Source: Seison nebaliae | Taxonomy: Eukaryota > Rotifera > Pararotatoria > Seisonacea > Seisonidae | Reading direction: 5' to 3' | Length of the DNA: 20,705 nucleotides | Assembly: GCA_023231475.1 (NCBI GenBank) | Contig: JALJEE010001111.1 | Coordinates: forward strand, 1-20,705 | Shown here: positions 19,441 through 20,705 of the stretch, piece after piece | Layout: every line of letters starts with the position of its first letter | Position numbering within the stretch: the stretch's first letter is position 1 | Notes under the pieces: generated by a model | Seen by the model: only the letters and a program-made list of their open reading frames with translations | Databases searched by the model: none | Told to the model about the DNA's origin: nothing | Made by a program: the position numbers and the translations under genes

Positions 19441-20258
19441 TTCTATAAGAATAGTAACGGATTAACAATTCTGAATTCTATCATTAAATTTTAACATTTT
19501 AAATCATTCAGTCAAGCTAAATCATTTATTTGAAAAGATTCATTTAATGAGCAATGTTATTATCTCCATTATTTAGTAGTGGCGAGCTATTGTTGTGGGG
19601 ATAAAATAAGGATCTGTCAATTATGATAACTTGTCTAAAAGTCCCATTTTATCTGAATACATTTCTTATGGAACTTTTTATTATTCTGGTAATATCGTTG
19701 AGAATGTTTAAACTAGTTGTACTTGTACTTGTTACTCTGTGTTCATTCTTGTGCGTTGAGAAATAGAATTTACAAGGAATGAATTATTTCTATAGTGGTA
19801 AATTACCACTAATAATAAAGGGGAATTAATATGGCTTTAAGTCTTTTATCCTATGGTTGAGAATTAGGTAGAATGAATAATTGAACATTCTGGTTCAACA
19901 TGTACGCCTAACTGCAGAAATAAATATCAGTAAAATTTCAAATTGAAAAAAAATCAGTAAAAACAAGTCCTCATTTCTAGCAAGTTAAGCTATACGTTAT
20001 GCTTCAATTCATTCTACATGCTCTTTTCTGTACTTTTGTTTCGGGTAGAAACTGCGATAATTGACGTGATAATCATCTTGTGATAATTAAACATTGACGT
20101 AATTATTGAGCATTTTTCAAAACTATAATTTTTTCATTTGCCAGTTGTCATGATTTTAAGAAAATTCCCCCTAAAAATTTACAAATTTTTCAAAATTTCA
20201 GTATAATATTAAATTGAATCATTAATATTATAAATTATAATACATATAAATAATAACA
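19441..20258. other. 3' region of the metalloprotease gene and intergenic DNA
   Basis: No gene is visible. ATTAAA near 19483 and AATAAA at 19814-19819 are candidate poly(A) signals for the metalloprotease. From about 20094 a diverged copy of the repeat also seen at 20583 begins. Confidence 0.5.
20094..20170. repeat. diverged copy of the dispersed repeat (central part)
   Basis: GACGTAATTATTGAGCATTTTT followed about 40 nt on by CATTTGCC parallels 20583-20630 (GACATAATTATTGAGCATTTTC ... CATTTCC). It lacks the TCACCATCGAAAAC end, so it is partial. Confidence 0.55.
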
Positions 20259-20345
20259 TACAGTAGGAATTAAAAATAATCGGACACTTTTACGTTTTTA
20301 TAAAACCGGTCATAACTTCTGTTCTATGAAGTATCTCTTGTAAAG
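20259..20345 (+). mobile_element. Tc1/mariner-like terminal repeat, probable non-autonomous or truncated copy
   Basis: After a TA dinucleotide (20259-20260) the sequence reads CAGTAGGAATTAAAAATAAT and then CGGACACTTTTACG, followed by GGTCATAACTTCTGTTCTATG. CAGT...CGGACAC next to TA, with a CATAACTT inner block, is the usual look of Tc1-family ends. No transposase frame follows within the remaining 360 nt, so the copy is truncated, non-autonomous, or has its gene beyond the window. The assignment is by eye. Confidence 0.45.
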
Positions 20346-20582
20346 GGGATATCACAAAATAGCCCTATTCAAGCTCTTAAAGATAGTGCAAAAAAATTTG
20401 AAAAAATTTAAATATTTCATGCATTAACAGGGCATTTTGCATAAGAGTTCATTTTTCTCTCTCCCGCATGTTTCGAAAATATGGTTTAAAAGTTTTATCC
20501 TTCTCAATTAAAAAAACCTTTTATGCCTATCTTGTAGAGCATGTATAATTACATTAGAAAAATTAAAAAAAAATTAAATTAT

Positions 20583-20705
20583 GACATAATTATTGAGCAT
20601 TTTCTAAAAGTTGTGTTTTTGCATTTCCGGATCAACCGTAAACTATTTTAAATCGTGGTTTGATTTTTTGAAATCGTCACCATCGAAAACCCCCATGTGT
20701 AAATT
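20583..20705. repeat. dispersed repeat copy at the right edge (TCGCCACCATCGAAAAC family)
   Basis: Same block order as 190-318: ACATAATT, CATTTCC, then TCGTCACCATCGAAAAC and CCCATGTG. It runs off the window edge, so its full length is unknown. No coding content. Confidence 0.5.

Overview
The window is eukaryotic nuclear DNA from an invertebrate animal. It is AT-rich, and most genes are cut by many very short introns (about 41-70 nt, GT...TTTNAG type). The proteins are metazoan: a CatSper beta subunit, a DNAJB12/14-type ER co-chaperone, a nicotinate phosphoribosyltransferase and an ADAM-like membrane metalloprotease. A small-genome arthropod such as a mite would fit the intron size and base composition, but the sequence does not prove the lineage.

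Layout, left to right. 1-1228: repeats, a probable LINE scrap and a small inverted repeat. 1229-1696 (+): intronless atypical dual-specificity phosphatase. 2366-3175 (-): intronless Ulp1/SENP-like cysteine peptidase with a TATA box. 3554-3713: short-period array built on TTCGCCACCC. 3900-8012 (-): a 13-exon CATSPERB gene (1158 codons), assembled here exon by exon with every junction in phase. 8421-9907 (+): a 7-exon DNAJB12/14 gene (385 codons), head to head with CATSPERB across about 400 bp that may hide a tiny gene. 11252-13270 (+): a 6-exon NAPRT gene. 13555-14919 (-): an intronless coiled-coil protein of unknown function, convergent with NAPRT. 15650-19440 (+): a 10-exon type I membrane M12B metalloprotease (1067 codons) with an unusual Leu-Pro repeat stalk. 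19441-20705: noncoding DNA ending in a Tc1-like terminal repeat and diverged copies of a dispersed repeat that also occurs near the left edge.

The genes do not form one pathway. CATSPERB implies that sperm of this animal carry a CatSper calcium channel complex. NAPRT is the entry step of the Preiss-Handler NAD pathway. The DNAJB12/14 protein serves ER quality control. The most noteworthy items are the CatSper subunit in a compact invertebrate genome, the non-standard metalloprotease (HEAMHVLGVLHAEH zinc site, Leu-Pro stalk), a cluster of MYB-type sites upstream of the coiled-coil gene, and several repeat families that share a TCGCCACC core.
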